Part shown: positions 5,124 to 5,178 of the stretch, in pieces
Numbering within the stretch: position 1 is the stretch's first letter
How the letters are laid out: each line of letters opens with the position of its first letter
Assembly (NCBI GenBank): GCA_036009005.1
Contig: DASYMP010000056.1
Span: forward strand, 1 to 5,178
From: JACVRW01 sp036009005
GTDB lineage: Bacteria > Actinomycetota > Thermoleophilia > Solirubrobacterales > Thermoleophilaceae
Direction: 5' to 3'
Length of the DNA stretch: 5,178 nucleotides
Position numbers and translations under genes: made by a program
The notes under the pieces: model-generated
Told to the model about the DNA's origin: nothing
The model's input: only the letters and a program-made list of their open reading frames with translations
The model's database searches: none

Positions 5124-5178
5124 CGCCGGCCGCGGCCCGGCTGCCACCCTCGCGCTCCGTTCGCCCGGCCGCGGGCCC
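5124..5178. other. GC-rich non-coding tail with short direct and inverted repeats
   Basis: The last 55 bases hold no recognisable gene start. The 10-mer CCGGCCGCGG occurs at 5126-5135 and 5165-5174. GCCCG (5163-5167) and CGGGC (5172-5176) could form a small 5-bp hairpin with a 4-nt loop at the window edge. Nothing here supports a specific function, and the region continues outside the window. Confidence 0.3.

Noticed and set aside
5126..5174. CCGGCCGCGG repeated in the tail as a possible CRISPR or attachment site
   Set aside because: There are only two 10-bp copies with no array pattern, no tRNA end and no integrase; simple GC-rich composition explains them.
1..5178. A sigma factor, transposase, toxin-antitoxin or defence gene within the window
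   Set aside because: None of the five real genes carries the motifs of these families, and no further stretch is long enough to hold one.

Overview
This window is a GC-rich (about 70% by eye), gene-dense bacterial segment. It carries five complete protein-coding genes and no RNA gene, mobile element or CRISPR array. The strong G/C bias at third codon positions, weak or absent Shine-Dalgarno sites, and a GAF/SpoIIE/HATPase regulator of the kind common in high-GC Gram-positives suggest an actinobacterium. A Thermoleophilia/Solirubrobacterales-like lineage is possible. This assignment is an inference; there is no rRNA or marker gene to settle it.

Region 1 (1-3374) is a partner-switching signalling cluster. 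A large gene (41-2671, +) encodes three tandem GAF sensor domains, a SpoIIE/RsbU-type PP2C phosphatase and a C-terminal RsbW-type HATPase. It overlaps by ATGA with a small STAS anti-sigma-factor antagonist gene (2668-3027, +). A second STAS gene (3024-3374, -) converges on it, and the two stop codons interlock in one CTAG. The likely scheme is that the GAF array senses an unknown signal and sets the balance between phosphatase and kinase acting on the DSSG/DSTG serines of the STAS proteins. This would free or sequester a sigma factor or another partner. No sigma factor is encoded here, so the final target is unknown.

Region 2 (3382-5109, +) is a carbon-metabolism pair. The first gene is a classical short-chain dehydrogenase closely resembling Bacillus-type glucose 1-dehydrogenase. 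The second, 48 bp downstream, is a MurR/RpiR-family regulator with an N-terminal helix-turn-helix and a C-terminal SIS domain. The sugar-phosphate-binding motifs of this SIS domain look degenerate. The dehydrogenase diverges from the second STAS gene across a gap of only 7-19 bp.

The non-coding sequence is minimal: 1-40, 3375-3393, 4174-4221 and 5110-5178. The hexamer ATACCG occurs four times in the window, always in the short gaps before gene starts and nowhere else on either strand. A GC-rich hairpin follows the last stop codon.
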